In this document: positions 43,759 through 53,800 of the stretch, piece after piece
Position numbering within the stretch: the first letter of the stretch is position 1
How the letters are laid out: each line of letters begins with the position of its first letter
NCBI GenBank assembly: GCA_026391805.1
Contig: JAPLDJ010000015.1
Location: forward strand, 372,001 to 436,000
Reading direction: 5' to 3'
DNA: 64,000 bases
From: Bacteroidota bacterium
GTDB lineage: Bacteria; Bacteroidota; Bacteroidia; Bacteroidales; FEN-979
Notes under the pieces: model-generated
What the model saw: only the letters and a program-made list of their open reading frames with translations
What the model was told of the DNA's origin: nothing
The model's database searches: none
Position numbers and translations under genes: made by a program

Positions 43759-44769
43759 TTAATAATACTTTAATTCTCTTTCTACAATATATTTTGGATG
43801 ATCATATTCAAAAATAATACGTTTAATCCAATTTCCCCTATCATCATATTCATATTTAAAAACACTTTTATTGTGCAGGCTGCCGTCGTAATTATAATTA
43901 TTCTCTTCAATTTCATTCCCCCCAATGTCATATTTCATAGTAAATTTATATAATAGCTTGCCGTCAGCATCATATGATATAATTTCAATTTTATTCCCAC
44001 TTTCATCGTAATTGCGTATTGTTCTCTCCTTTAGGCTACCATCTGATTGATAAAAATTCACTTCAATTTCATTTCCTTTATCATCGTATATATGAATTAT
44101 TTTCCCGTCAAGAGAATTGTCTGGTTTGTATTCACTCAATTCAATAATCTTTCCACTTTTTTCAAATTTGTAAATATATTTACAAGACAGGCTACCATCT
44201 GTGTTATATTCCAAACATTCAGTTTCCTTTCCACTATCGTTGTAACTTGAAGTTTCTTTCCGTGCAATAGTGCCTGTTGAGTCATAAGTAATACATTCCA
44301 TTAACTTTCCACTGTCATTATATTTTGAAAGAGATTTACTGTAAATACTGCCATTTGGATTGTACATAAAGTGTTCAATTTCATTTCCTTTGTCGTCGTA
44401 TTTTGAAAGAGATTTACTGTTAATACTGCCGTTTGGATTGAACATAAAGCGTTCAATTTCATTTCCTTTGTCGTCGTATTTTGAAGAAGTTTTAAAAAGA
44501 ATGCTGTTGTCCGAGTTATAACAGATAGATTCAATCTCGGCACCGTTGTCGCTAAATAAAATATACATGTTCATATCCTCACGGCTTCGGGATATTCTAA
44601 TGCCTTTTTCAATTTTCCCAAATTTCTCGACTGCTTGGTAAGAATATTGAACAAGCGATTTGACCTTACCTTTTAATTTATGTGCTGTCCAACCATTTTC
44701 ATTCGTTTTTGAAACGTCGCATCCAAAGAAAAGGAAACTAATGCATAATATAATAAATGTTTTTTTCAT
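43759..44769 (-). CDS. Repeat lipoprotein (YD-like 25-26-residue repeats)
   Basis: A 336-residue protein. The signal peptide ends in a lipobox (FLFFGC), so it is a lipoprotein. The ATG at 44769 is preferred over 44781 because it starts the signal peptide directly. The rest is about nine repeats with the consensus (S/K)-x-Y-D-D-x-G-N-E-I-E-x-x-x-Y-x-x-D-G-S-L, similar to YD/RHS-type or toxin-associated YwqK-type repeats. Two repeats (about 44327-44490) are almost identical at DNA level with a 78-base unit, showing recent expansion or gene conversion. Probably a surface or periplasmic binding protein. Confidence 0.78.
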   Translation of the reverse strand: MKKTFIILCISFLFFGCDVSKTNENGWTAHKLKGKVKSLVQYSYQAVEKFGKIEKGIRISRSREDMNMYILFSDNGAEIESICYNSDNSILFKTSSKYDDKGNEIERFMFNPNGSINSKSLSKYDDKGNEIEHFMYNPNGSIYSKSLSKYNDSGKLMECITYDSTGTIARKETSSYNDSGKETECLEYNTDGSLSCKYIYKFEKSGKIIELSEYKPDNSLDGKIIHIYDDKGNEIEVNFYQSDGSLKERTIRNYDESGNKIEIISYDADGKLLYKFTMKYDIGGNEIEENNYNYDGSLHNKSVFKYEYDDRGNWIKRIIFEYDHPKYIVERELKYY

Positions 44770-44785
44770 TGTCGCAACCATAATT

Positions 44786-44926
44786 TTAGCCTTGTAAATC
44801 CATTGTAATTTCTAACCGATGTATATTTTTCATTTCTGAAAATCCAGCACAAAAGGTTTGTAAAATTAAATCTTCCCGTGGTGCCATTTTAATACAGGGA
44901 ATAATGTCGGCAATATAAGTTTCCAT
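44786..44926 (-). CDS. Small ORF (46 aa), possible truncated paralogue
   Basis: A 46-residue ORF starting METYIADIIPC, ending just upstream of the repeat-lipoprotein gene. Its first ten residues resemble those of the 249-residue protein at 41635-42384, and the leader is also similar. It may be a short real gene or the remains of a longer paralogue. Confidence 0.35.
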   Translation of the reverse strand: METYIADIIPCIKMAPREDLILQTFCAGFSEMKNIHRLEITMDLQG

Positions 44927-45096
44927 ATCCGAGGGAGTTTATTTACTGTGCAAGTTAGAAAGAAAAAATGCAATATAAACAGTCAAGTCCGTTTTAAGCC
45001 CCAGATCACAGGCGAATCTGCGTCTGCTAAACCAATCCAACCGAAGGACAATTATTCATCCTGTGCTTTCTATTGCTTAAAAACAGGCACAAACCA

Positions 45097-45549
45097 TTAT
45101 AGCGAATCTGCGTCACGGTCGGATGGTCTTCTTCCAGCCCTCACACTTTTTATGGCTGCTTCATAATTCGCCCAATTTCCGAATTTAGCATATGTTGGCA
45201 TATACTTTATGAGTTCGACTACACCATTTTCTCCCGTGTTTAGCAATTCGTTGTATCGGGTTACTCCCTTTCCGTCCGCAATAGAATATCCAAACCAAAA
45301 AATATTTCTTCTTTCCCCCTCTATAATTTCACACATCTTTACACACGTGAAGTTCCCCCTTTTTAGTTGTGTCGGTTCCATATCGGAATCGAACAGTTCA
45401 TAGTCATACCACAAAAGATCATCCTTGGGTACGAGGATTTTTTTAACCCAGTAAATGATCTGTTCATCATTACCGAAGGGTTCATTGATTTTTTTTGTCT
45501 TTAGTTCCCCTGTTACAGCGAACCACATATCTTTTGTTGATTTTTGCAT
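45097..45549 (-). CDS. Module-only paralogue (A) of the three-member family
   Basis: A 150-residue protein that consists almost entirely of the shared module: WFAVTGELKTKKI, YWVKKILVPKDD, YDYELFDSDMEPTQLKRGNFTCVK, and GVVELIKYM with FGNWANYEAAIKS. Compared with copies B (45716-46891) and C (46976-47902) it lacks a long N-terminal part. It could be a free-standing single-domain version, for example a regulator or an immunity-type partner. No known family. Confidence 0.65.
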   Translation of the reverse strand: MQKSTKDMWFAVTGELKTKKINEPFGNDEQIIYWVKKILVPKDDLLWYDYELFDSDMEPTQLKRGNFTCVKMCEIIEGERRNIFWFGYSIADGKGVTRYNELLNTGENGVVELIKYMPTYAKFGNWANYEAAIKSVRAGRRPSDRDADSL

Positions 45550-45715
45550 AATTGTACTTTTTATGGAACTTTTTCCTGTCGAGAATAAATGAAGTCGTTT
45601 CCATAGGGATGTGCTTATATGTATAGTTCTTATCTTTTCCCTGCTGGTTAGCCAATAATTTAATTGAAGGACAAAATTTTATTTAGGCTCATCGGGTAAT
45701 TTTTCCTTCACTATA

Positions 45716-46891
45716 TTATCGAATATTTCTACCGTCGCCATCTATGCCGAGCTTTTTTAAAGCATCATCATAGGTAGCCCAATTTTCATAATTAGCAGCT
45801 TTTCGCATCATCTTTATGACTTCAATTATACCTTTTTCTCCTTTGCACATTAATCCCTTTTTGCAGGTTACATTGTTAGCGTCTACGATTTCAAAGCCAA
45901 ACCAATAATTATCTCCCCCGTCTTTGGGAACTATTTCATATATCTTTACACACGTGAAACTTCCTTCTTTCAATTGAGTCGGTTTGATTTCACTGTCGTA
46001 CAATTCATAATTATACCAACACAAATCATCTTTTGGGGCGTAAGTTTTTTTCACCCAGTAAAGAAATTTTTCCTTTCTGTCAGTGATCTCATTTATTCTT
46101 TTGGTCTTTAAGTCCATCGTTACGGAAAACCAAAAATGTTTATAAGGCGACGCATGTACATCATAAACACATCCGAATACGGTTGAAGTGAAGAATTTAA
46201 ATTTATCAAACCAATCTTGAATTTCTTTTTTAGATGACTTTGCAAGCAACGATTTTACTTTGCCTGCGGTTTTTTCCCTTGCCATTGAAAATGTACAATT
46301 TTCATCAGCAGTAAAATTTCTTCTTTTAAAAGATTTCGTATAAGCATTGTTAAATACTTCCGTCTTTTCGATTTTCTCAACACAGCCAAGAAAGTACGTT
46401 CTTTTACCAGAGTAGTTTAGCCAATGATCTACGGATTTGATAAAATGAGCCGATCCTAAAAATTTATTGATCAATGATTCTGTCCATCCTCTGGAATACA
46501 ATTCAGGGACGTCAATGAAAAAATCATTCAAATCGCCAATTTCCACCTCTGGCTCAGATATATCAACGATTTCAATATCTGGAATACATTTGATGATCTT
46601 ATTTTTCACGTTATCACAGATAAGAAAGGTTTTATCTTTTTCTGCAACCTCGAAACTGTTGCCAGTTTCTTCGACGGATACAATAAAGGGAACAGCAAGA
46701 GTTGCCAAGCTATTCTTTTCGACAGACTTCCCAAAAATGAAAGTCCAAGAACCGATAGGGTTTTCGCCAATAAGATATGGCTCAAAAAGGATACTTTCAA
46801 TTTTTCCATCAAGATATTCCATGTGTAATTTTATGGCTCTATGATGGTCTAAGCATTCGATCAACTTTTCGATAAGACTTACCTGATCCAT
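45716..46891 (-). CDS. Paralogue (B): WYL-like N-terminus plus shared C-terminal module
   Basis: A 391-residue protein. Residues about 12-80 look like a WYL domain (a small ligand-sensing SH3-like fold): AIKLHMEYLDGKIESILFEPYLI, then WTFIFGKS, then FIVSVEETGNSFEV. The middle is helical with no known motif. Residues about 260-390 are the shared module (WFSVTMDLKTKRI, YWVKKTYAPKDD, PTQLKEGSFTCVK, GIIEVIKMM, NWATYDDALKK). The WYL reading is moderate. Same strand as A and C. Confidence 0.65.
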   Translation of the reverse strand: MDQVSLIEKLIECLDHHRAIKLHMEYLDGKIESILFEPYLIGENPIGSWTFIFGKSVEKNSLATLAVPFIVSVEETGNSFEVAEKDKTFLICDNVKNKIIKCIPDIEIVDISEPEVEIGDLNDFFIDVPELYSRGWTESLINKFLGSAHFIKSVDHWLNYSGKRTYFLGCVEKIEKTEVFNNAYTKSFKRRNFTADENCTFSMAREKTAGKVKSLLAKSSKKEIQDWFDKFKFFTSTVFGCVYDVHASPYKHFWFSVTMDLKTKRINEITDRKEKFLYWVKKTYAPKDDLCWYNYELYDSEIKPTQLKEGSFTCVKIYEIVPKDGGDNYWFGFEIVDANNVTCKKGLMCKGEKGIIEVIKMMRKAANYENWATYDDALKKLGIDGDGRNIR

Positions 46892-46975
46892 TTTTCATCT
46901 GTTTGAAGTACATCTGATATGATTCTAAAGCAAATATGTGAATAAATAGGCAACATCCGTCACTTTATGATATGA

Positions 46976-47902
46976 TCAAGTCATACGGATACCCGTTCCT
47001 GTCAGTTCGGAAGCGATCATTTTATCCAGTTCTACATCTGTTTTGCTCAACGATTTTGCTAACGCCTTCATCGTAACATAATCATCCCAATCATTAAATC
47101 GGCGCAGCGACTGCATAAATTCAATTACCTCAATGACCCCGTATTCCATCTGTGCAAATCCACGAAAAGGATGTACAGTGCCATTATTATCGGAGATTTC
47201 GAACTTGATGGTGCAATAATTTCCGCATCCGATACTCTGGCAAAAATCATATATGCCATTGCAGGTGAAGCCGCCTTCCTTCAATTGCATCGGTCGAAGA
47301 TCGGGTGAAAACAGGTCGTATTTAAACAACCAACCGCCATAATAAGACTTATAATCAAACGATTTGTGAATCCACAACAGCAAGCTGCTGTCGTTATATG
47401 GAACTTCGTGTTCCTCGGTCTTTAAATCCTTCTTTACCGAAAACCAACTTTCTTTGTCATTGTTTGGTCGATCAGGATAATTTTCCCCTTCCCATTCAGA
47501 CGTTTCTTCGTTGAAAGTACCTTCCGTGGATTTGAGCCGATTGTTCATCTTTGCCGCCCAAATCTCCATTGAGGTCAATTTCGCTTCATAGATTTCCAAG
47601 TGGTCGATGTGTGCATTAATGGTCAATTTGTGGGTGTCATTTCGCAGGTCGGGCACCTTGCCATTAGTCCCGCTCATATATGAGTGCAGAATTTTGTAGG
47701 CGTAAGTTTCGTTGTTGTACCGAAAATCAAAATGTATCCTCTGACCCATAGGGGCAACATCATAGAATGAGTGAACCTTGACCGCCAAGGGTCGATCCTG
47801 CCATAAAATGGTCGTTTCATTCTTGAAATTCTTGTTGTACCTGTCCCACTTCAGCGTTAATAAAGGCATTACGCCAGTTTCTGGATTGTTTTTTGTTTCC
47901 AT
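46976..47902 (-). CDS. Paralogue (C): different N-terminus plus shared C-terminal module
   Basis: A 308-residue protein (a longer start at 48070 is open but reads as an unlikely Cys/Phe-rich leader). Residues 1-165 are a beta-rich domain unlike that of copy B. Residues about 165-300 are the shared module (WFSVKKDLKTEE, LLLWIHKSFDYK, RPMQLKEGGFTCNGIYDF, GVIEVIEFM, FNDWDDYV), with two extra Cys. The three genes stand in tandem on the minus strand. No known family. Confidence 0.65.
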   Translation of the reverse strand: METKNNPETGVMPLLTLKWDRYNKNFKNETTILWQDRPLAVKVHSFYDVAPMGQRIHFDFRYNNETYAYKILHSYMSGTNGKVPDLRNDTHKLTINAHIDHLEIYEAKLTSMEIWAAKMNNRLKSTEGTFNEETSEWEGENYPDRPNNDKESWFSVKKDLKTEEHEVPYNDSSLLLWIHKSFDYKSYYGGWLFKYDLFSPDLRPMQLKEGGFTCNGIYDFCQSIGCGNYCTIKFEISDNNGTVHPFRGFAQMEYGVIEVIEFMQSLRRFNDWDDYVTMKALAKSLSKTDVELDKMIASELTGTGIRMT

Positions 47903-48117
47903 AGCAATAAAGTTTAAAGGGTTAAACATCATTGCATCAGAAAAAATCAGTGGAAAGGAAAGGGGAAAATAAAAAAACGAACCCTTTTGACCTAATGTCC
48001 ACATCGTTTTGCCACCGTGGCGTTCGAAACTCGGTTGGCATCCATTTAAGGATTCTTGATGCTGGTACAAAGATAGTGAATCTTTGGTAATATTGTACTC
48101 TCAAACCCGAATATTTT

Positions 48118-48810
48118 ATGAAAAATATTGTAATAATGGTTTGCTCGGACTTCGAATGGGATTATGTTATTGACCATTTTAAGCCTGAAAAACTTACACA
48201 GACCCCATACGGTGTTTGGTTCATTAATGAACACCAATCGAATGAGAAACGGCAAGTTAAATGGTTCCACGGTGGCTGGGGAAAGATCGCATCATCGGGT
48301 TCCACCCAGTATGCCATTGACAAGTGGCAACCAGAACTTATCATCAACATAGGTACCTGCGGGGGATTCAAAGGAAAAATAGAAAAGGATCAGGTTATCC
48401 TTATTGATAGAACAGTAGTTTATGATATGATCGACCTGTTCGGGGAAAGCGGTAATAGCCTTAAAAAATTCAAAACTGCAATTAATCTGGATTGGTTAAT
48501 GGACGAAACCATAAAGAACCAGCCAAAAGCATTGATGGTAACGGCTGATCAGGACTTGGCTCCCGAACGAATTACTGAACTTTATAATAAATATGGAGCA
48601 ATCGTTGGGGACTGGGAATCAGGAGCCATTGCGTGGGTTGCCGCAAGGAATGGACAAAGGCTGCTTATTCTGCGTGGGGTGTCAGACCTTGTTGGCTTGG
48701 ATGGGGGTGATATCTATGGAAAACCTGAACCTATTGTACGGGAAGGGGTGAAATCCGTTATGCAGAATTTGATTAAGATTATAGAAAAATTTATCAGGGC
48801 AATTGAGTAA
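48118..48810 (+). CDS. Nucleoside phosphorylase / MTA-SAH nucleosidase-like protein
   Basis: A 230-residue member of the PNP/UDP phosphorylase fold. Landmarks: the opening KNIVIMVCSDFEWDYV with a Glu/Asp pair, the glycine loop IINIGTCGGFKGKI, DWESGAIAWVAARN (the substrate-binding Glu), and RGVSDLVG with the catalytic Asp. MTA/SAH nucleosidases have the same residues; the phage/mobile setting also allows a NAD- or nucleotide-degrading effector role. It diverges from paralogue C. Confidence 0.8.
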   Translation: MKNIVIMVCSDFEWDYVIDHFKPEKLTQTPYGVWFINEHQSNEKRQVKWFHGGWGKIASSGSTQYAIDKWQPELIINIGTCGGFKGKIEKDQVILIDRTVVYDMIDLFGESGNSLKKFKTAINLDWLMDETIKNQPKALMVTADQDLAPERITELYNKYGAIVGDWESGAIAWVAARNGQRLLILRGVSDLVGLDGGDIYGKPEPIVREGVKSVMQNLIKIIEKFIRAIE

Positions 48811-48893
48811 TGTCATCTAAGTCAAAAGAAAGCATTAGGAAGCTCGTAACCATTAGTCCGCCCCCCACAATCCAAGCAACCCAAAATCGTTCC

Positions 48894-48904
48894 TCCTGAG
48901 GCTT
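48894..48904 (+). repeat. TCCTGAGGCTT site, copy 3
   Basis: Exact 11-mer in the intergenic region after the nucleosidase gene, next to the gene relic at 48934-49092. Confidence 0.6.
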
Positions 48905-48933
48905 CTTTTGCCCCTAAGACCATAAATCAACTC

Positions 48934-49092
48934 CTATACCCCATACTTCTTTCTGTGGAACTCCCACAAGTACCAAACACCCTTTTGCTGGGCTTCATAT
49001 TCTTCCTGCTCTTCCTTGACCTTGACGTAGCTTTTGAAGAAGTCCGTCCTCAGCCTTATGTTATTGTAAACTTGGAATAATTCCAAATAAGG
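48934..49092 (-). pseudogene. C-terminal relic of an unidentified gene
   Basis: On the minus strand a frame of 52 codons reads FQVYNNIRLRTDFFKSYVKV, then KEEQEEYEAQQKGVWYLWEF, then HRKKYGV and a TAG. Codon use and composition look coding, but there is no start codon and a stop lies just upstream. It is the tail of a gene whose body has been lost. The remainder of the 48811-49160 gap shows only one TCCTGAGGCTT site. Confidence 0.5.
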
Positions 49093-49160
49093 CTATTATC
49101 CCCCCTATTTGTCAGGACAATGCATCCTTTTTCTAATTTTGATATTGAATCCTATGCCAC

Positions 49161-49733
49161 ATGATCCAACTCAAAATCACTATAGATGGCATCACCCCCC
49201 CGATCTGGAGAAGTATTCAGGTTCCAGAAACGTACTCTCTCAATAAACTCCATCATATTATCCAAATCACTTTCGGCTGGACAAACTCCCACCTGTATAT
49301 GTTTGGCGAATATGAAAATAAAATCGGTGACCCAATCCTATGGGAAGATAGTGAGTCCCCGACCTTATGGGATAAGAAGGTAAAAATTACAGATGTGCTT
49401 CAGAATGTTGGAGATGAGCTAAAGTATGAATACGATATGGGAGACGGATGGAAGCACACTGTGGTATTGGAAAAGATTGAAGATGGGGTTTTGAAGGGGG
49501 CAAAATGTCTCGATGGCGCAAGGAATGCGCCTCCTGAGGACTGCGGGGGAGTTCATGGTTATCAGGAATTGATACACCACAGGTACCATCCTGAGAAAGA
49601 TGGTTATATTGAGTTAATTGAATGGTTGGGGGAAGAGTATGATCCTGAATTGTTTGATTTAAAGGTGGTGAATAAGGAGCTTAAGGGGTTGGTGAAGTAT
49701 ATCAGGGAGTTTGATAAAGAGAATGGATTATGA
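49161..49733 (+). CDS. Plasmid pRiA4b ORF-3 family protein
   Basis: A 190-residue protein. The family pattern is complete: LKITIDGITPPIWRSIQVPETYSLNKLHHIIQ, then WTNSHLYMF, then YEYDMGDGWKHTVVLE, and ARNAPPEDCGGVHGYQEL. The family is frequent on plasmids and in accessory regions and has no established function. It is followed 31 bases later by the retropepsin-like lipoprotein. Confidence 0.93.
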   Translation: MIQLKITIDGITPPIWRSIQVPETYSLNKLHHIIQITFGWTNSHLYMFGEYENKIGDPILWEDSESPTLWDKKVKITDVLQNVGDELKYEYDMGDGWKHTVVLEKIEDGVLKGAKCLDGARNAPPEDCGGVHGYQELIHHRYHPEKDGYIELIEWLGEEYDPELFDLKVVNKELKGLVKYIREFDKENGL

Positions 49734-49764
49734 AACTGAGTGAATTAATTTTAAACAAATCATT

Positions 49765-50613
49765 ATGAAAAACTTACTTTCTTTTTTCTTAGTTATGGTT
49801 GTTGTTATAACATCCTGCAAGGATGGTGAGCAAACCAAATCGAATGAGGCAAGCGGCAAATCAGGAGTTATTTTAGGTAAAGCTGATCCAGTGACCCAAG
49901 TTATCGGGTTTTTTAATGACATCATGAATCAAAAATATGAGAATGCATTTGCAAGGCAGAATAATGAGCTTTGGAAACCATTTGAAAAGTTTAAATCAGT
50001 AAATGGTTATGGCGGTATAACGACTATAGAAGTGTATGATGCGAAGTTAGTTGAAATGACGAACACTTCCGCTCAGGTATACTTGCAGTATTTTGCTGCT
50101 GATCCTCACAATAAAGATGGAATTTTTAAGCAATACTTTATGTTGAACAAAATTGACTCTAATTGGATTATTGTCAATTCCACGGTCATCAGGGATAAAC
50201 GAACAATTTATGGAGAAGGGAGCGGTACAGTTAATTTCACGAGGACTAATAATGGTCAAATGAGTGTCCCTGTGGTTATAAATAATACGCTGAAAATCAA
50301 TTTTATTTTAGATTCAGGTGCGTCAGAAGTCAATATTTCATCTGTTGTATTATTAACATTGATACAGACGGGGACGGTTGATGATGACGATTATTTGGGT
50401 ACAGAAAAATATAAATTAGCAAATGGTAGTATTGTACAAAGTCACAGATTCCTTCTAAAAACACTACAAATTGGAAATTTTCTCCTTGAAAATATTCCTG
50501 CATCAGTTTCAGACTCTATCAATTCTCCAATGCTTTTAGGTCAAAATGTATTGAATCAATTTGGGAAAATCACTATCGATCAGAAAAACAATCAATTAAT
50601 TATTAGCCAATAA
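49765..50613 (+). CDS. Retropepsin-like aspartic protease, lipoprotein
   Basis: A 282-residue protein. Residues 1-18 are a lipoprotein signal with the lipobox VITSC (Cys18). Residues about 40-145 are an unrelated domain. The C-terminal 120 residues are a single-lobe aspartic protease with the active-site motif FILDSGAS (Asp183-Ser-Gly-Ala) and the late LLGQNVLNQFGKITID signature. A retroviral-type protease works as a dimer. It should face the periplasm or the outside. Its target is unknown; the gene is probably unrelated to the defence operon that follows. Confidence 0.85.
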   Translation: MKNLLSFFLVMVVVITSCKDGEQTKSNEASGKSGVILGKADPVTQVIGFFNDIMNQKYENAFARQNNELWKPFEKFKSVNGYGGITTIEVYDAKLVEMTNTSAQVYLQYFAADPHNKDGIFKQYFMLNKIDSNWIIVNSTVIRDKRTIYGEGSGTVNFTRTNNGQMSVPVVINNTLKINFILDSGASEVNISSVVLLTLIQTGTVDDDDYLGTEKYKLANGSIVQSHRFLLKTLQIGNFLLENIPASVSDSINSPMLLGQNVLNQFGKITIDQKNNQLIISQ

Positions 50614-50670
50614 TCAAGTTTTTGGCAGTCATATGTTTTTAAAATTTAGCCAAATATAATTTCACTATTA

Positions 50671-50817
50671 ATGATTCTCCTGTCCCTCTCCTCACTCGAA
50701 ACTTGGCTCTGGGACTCTGCCAACATCCTTCGTGGTTCTATAGACTCCTCCGACTTTAAGAACTACATCTTTGGGTTTCTCTTCCTCAAAATAATACAAA
50801 AACACGTTGCTTACTAA
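50671..50817 (+). pseudogene. HsdM N-terminal fossil (type I restriction-modification)
   Basis: A 48-codon ORF from ATG 50671 reads SLETWLWDSANILRGSIDSS, then DFKNYIFGFLFLK, then a TAA. This is the start of a type I methyltransferase subunit (LE..LWD.A..LRG..D...YK.YI..L.FLK). The rest of hsdM, hsdS and hsdR is missing. The fossil ends 36 bases before the type III-like operon, which suggests replacement of one system by another at the same spot. Confidence 0.75.
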
Positions 50818-50852
50818 AATCAAAACTAACTCCTTATTAACCAAATTTATTC

Positions 50853-53800
50853 ATGCAAATTTTCGACAACATAAATTCAAAAGTAAGAGATGACTTGTCT
50901 AAGACGATCCGAAAAGATAGTCGAGTTTCAATAGCATCAGCTTATTTTTCGATTTATGCTTTTGAAGAATTAAAAAAGCAATTACAAGATATTTCTGAAT
51001 TACGGTTTATCTTTACTTCACCCACTTTTGTTTCGGAAAAAACTTCAAAAGAGAAACGTGAATTTTATATCCCACGTCTTAACCGTGAACGAAATTTATA
51101 CGGTTCTGAATTTGAAGTTAAATTACGAAATGAACTTTCACAGAAAGCTATTGCGAAAGAATGCACTGAATGGATAAAAAATAAAGTTCAGTTCAAATCC
51201 AATGTGACCAATGAAGTAATGGGTGGTTTCATTAATGTTGAAACGGATGAAAACCTTACCTATCTACCCATCAATGGATTTACAACAGTTGATTTGGGAT
51301 GTGAGAAAGGCAACAGCGTTTATAACATGGTAAATCGGTTCGAAGCACCATTTAGTTCCGAGTACATTAAGCTATTCAATAACCTCTGGCACGATAAAGA
51401 AAAACTTCATGATGTTACAGAACATGTAATTGATAATATTTCAACGGTTTATCGGGAAAACTCACCAGACTTTATATACTTCGTCACACTGTATAATATT
51501 TTCAACGAATTTTTGGAAGACATTTCTGAAGATGTACTACCGAATGATGCAACAGGATTTAAAACCAGTGCTATTTGGAATATTCTTTATGATTTTCAAC
51601 AGGATGCGGCTCTTGCCATTATTAATAAACTTGAAAAATATAACGGTTGCATATTGGCTGATAGTGTCGGTTTAGGGAAAACCTATACCGCACTGGCTGT
51701 GGTTAAGTACTATGAGAACAGGAACAAATCGGTTTTGGTTCTTTGTCCTAAAAAGTTGAATGACAACTGGATAACCTATCGTTCCAATTTAACTAACAAT
51801 CCAATTGCAAAGGATCGACTTCGTTATGATGTGCTATATCATACCGACCTTTCACGTGAATCAGGTATTTCCAACGGCTTACCACTCGACCGCATCAATT
51901 GGGGTAACTACGATTTAGTGGTAATCGATGAAAGCCATAATTTCAGGAATGGTGGGCAAGTATATGGTGATGAAGAAAAAAGGGAAAATAGATATTTGAA
52001 ACTCTTAAATAAAGTGGTGCGTGAAGGTGTAAAAACTAAAGTGTTGATGCTTTCAGCCACACCTGTTAACAATAGGTTCAATGATTTACGTAATCAGCTT
52101 GCATTGGCATATGAGGGGAATTCGGAGCAAATTGATAGCCTTTTAAATACCAGCAAAAGCATTGATGACATCTTCCGCACTGCTCAGGCAGCATTCAACA
52201 AATGGAGCAAATTCGACTCGCATGAACGCTCAACAGACAAGCTGTTGAACATGATTGATTTTGATTTCTTTGAAGTGCTGGATAGTGTTACAATTGCCCG
52301 TTCACGAAAGCATATTGAAAAGTATTATAATACCGATGCTATTGGTAAATTTCCTGAGCGACTAAAACCAATAAGTTTTAGACCGTCATTAACGAAAATG
52401 GCTAATGCAACAAATTATGATGCGATTTACGATTTGTTGAATATGCTGAACCTTAGTGTTTATACTCCTTCCAACTTCATTCATCCCAGTCGCACTGCAC
52501 TTTATGAAAAAGAATATGGACGTGACATGGGTAATACATTTTTCCGACAAGCAGACCGTGAAAAAGGAATCCGTAAGTTGATGAATATAAATCTGCTTAA
52601 ACGGCTTGAAAGTTCAATCCATTCATTCAGATTAACTGTGGGTAGAATAAAGCATTTAATAGATTCTACGATTTCAACGATTGACAATTATGATGGTGGA
52701 ACAACAATTTCGACTGAAGATTACACAAGTGTAAATGAGTTTGACGATGACGATCAGAACACTGATTTATTCGTAGGCAGAAAAGTAAAGATAGCCTTGA
52801 GCGATATTGATATTATTTCGTGGAAAGCTGAATTGCTGGAAGATAGCCTTTGTTTAGAGGGTTTACTAAATTCAGTGCGAGAAATAACACCCGAACACGA
52901 CAATAAATTACAAACACTTTTTAGTGCAATTGATGAAAAAATATCAAATCCTATCAATGTCGGGAATAACAAAATAATAGTTTTTACTGCATTTTCCGAT
53001 ACTGCGGAATATCTTTATGAACATGTAAGTAAGTATGTGAAAAAACACTATAATTTAGATACAGCTTTAATTTCGGGGTCAGTGGATGGAAGAACAACCT
53101 GCCCGAAATTAAGGGTAGACATGAATACCGTGTTGACATGTTTTTCACCCATCTCAAAACAAAAGCATTTGCTGCTAAAAAACAATGACAATAACATTGA
53201 TGTGCTTATCGCCACCGATTGTATTTCAGAAGGGCAGAATCTTCAAGACTGTGATTATCTAATAAATTACGACATACATTGGAATCCAGTTCGTATTATT
53301 CAACGGTTTGGGCGTATTGACCGTATTGGCAGCAAAAACAAGGTGATACAACTTGTAAATTTCTGGGCTGATGTTTCACTGGACGATTATATCAACCTGA
53401 AGGCACGTGTTGAAACCCGCATGAAAATGTCGGTAATGACTTCAACTGGTGATGATAATCCGATTAGTGCTGAAGAAAAAGGGGATTTGGAATACCGCAA
53501 ACAACAGCTTCAGCGATTAATGGACGAAGTTGTTGATATTGAAGAAATGGGTAATGGTATCTCCATTATGGACATGGGGTTAAATGAATTTCGTTTGGAT
53601 TTAATGGAATATATGAAGAGCAATCCTGATATTGCTCACACACCTAATGGAATGCATGCTGTTGTGGGTTCTTCTACTGATGAACCTGAAGGTGTTATTT
53701 ATATTTTAAAGAATTTGAGCAATAGTGTGAATATCAATAATCAGAATCGTTTGCACCCGTTTTATATGGTTTACACTTCCAATGCTGGGGATGTTATTTG

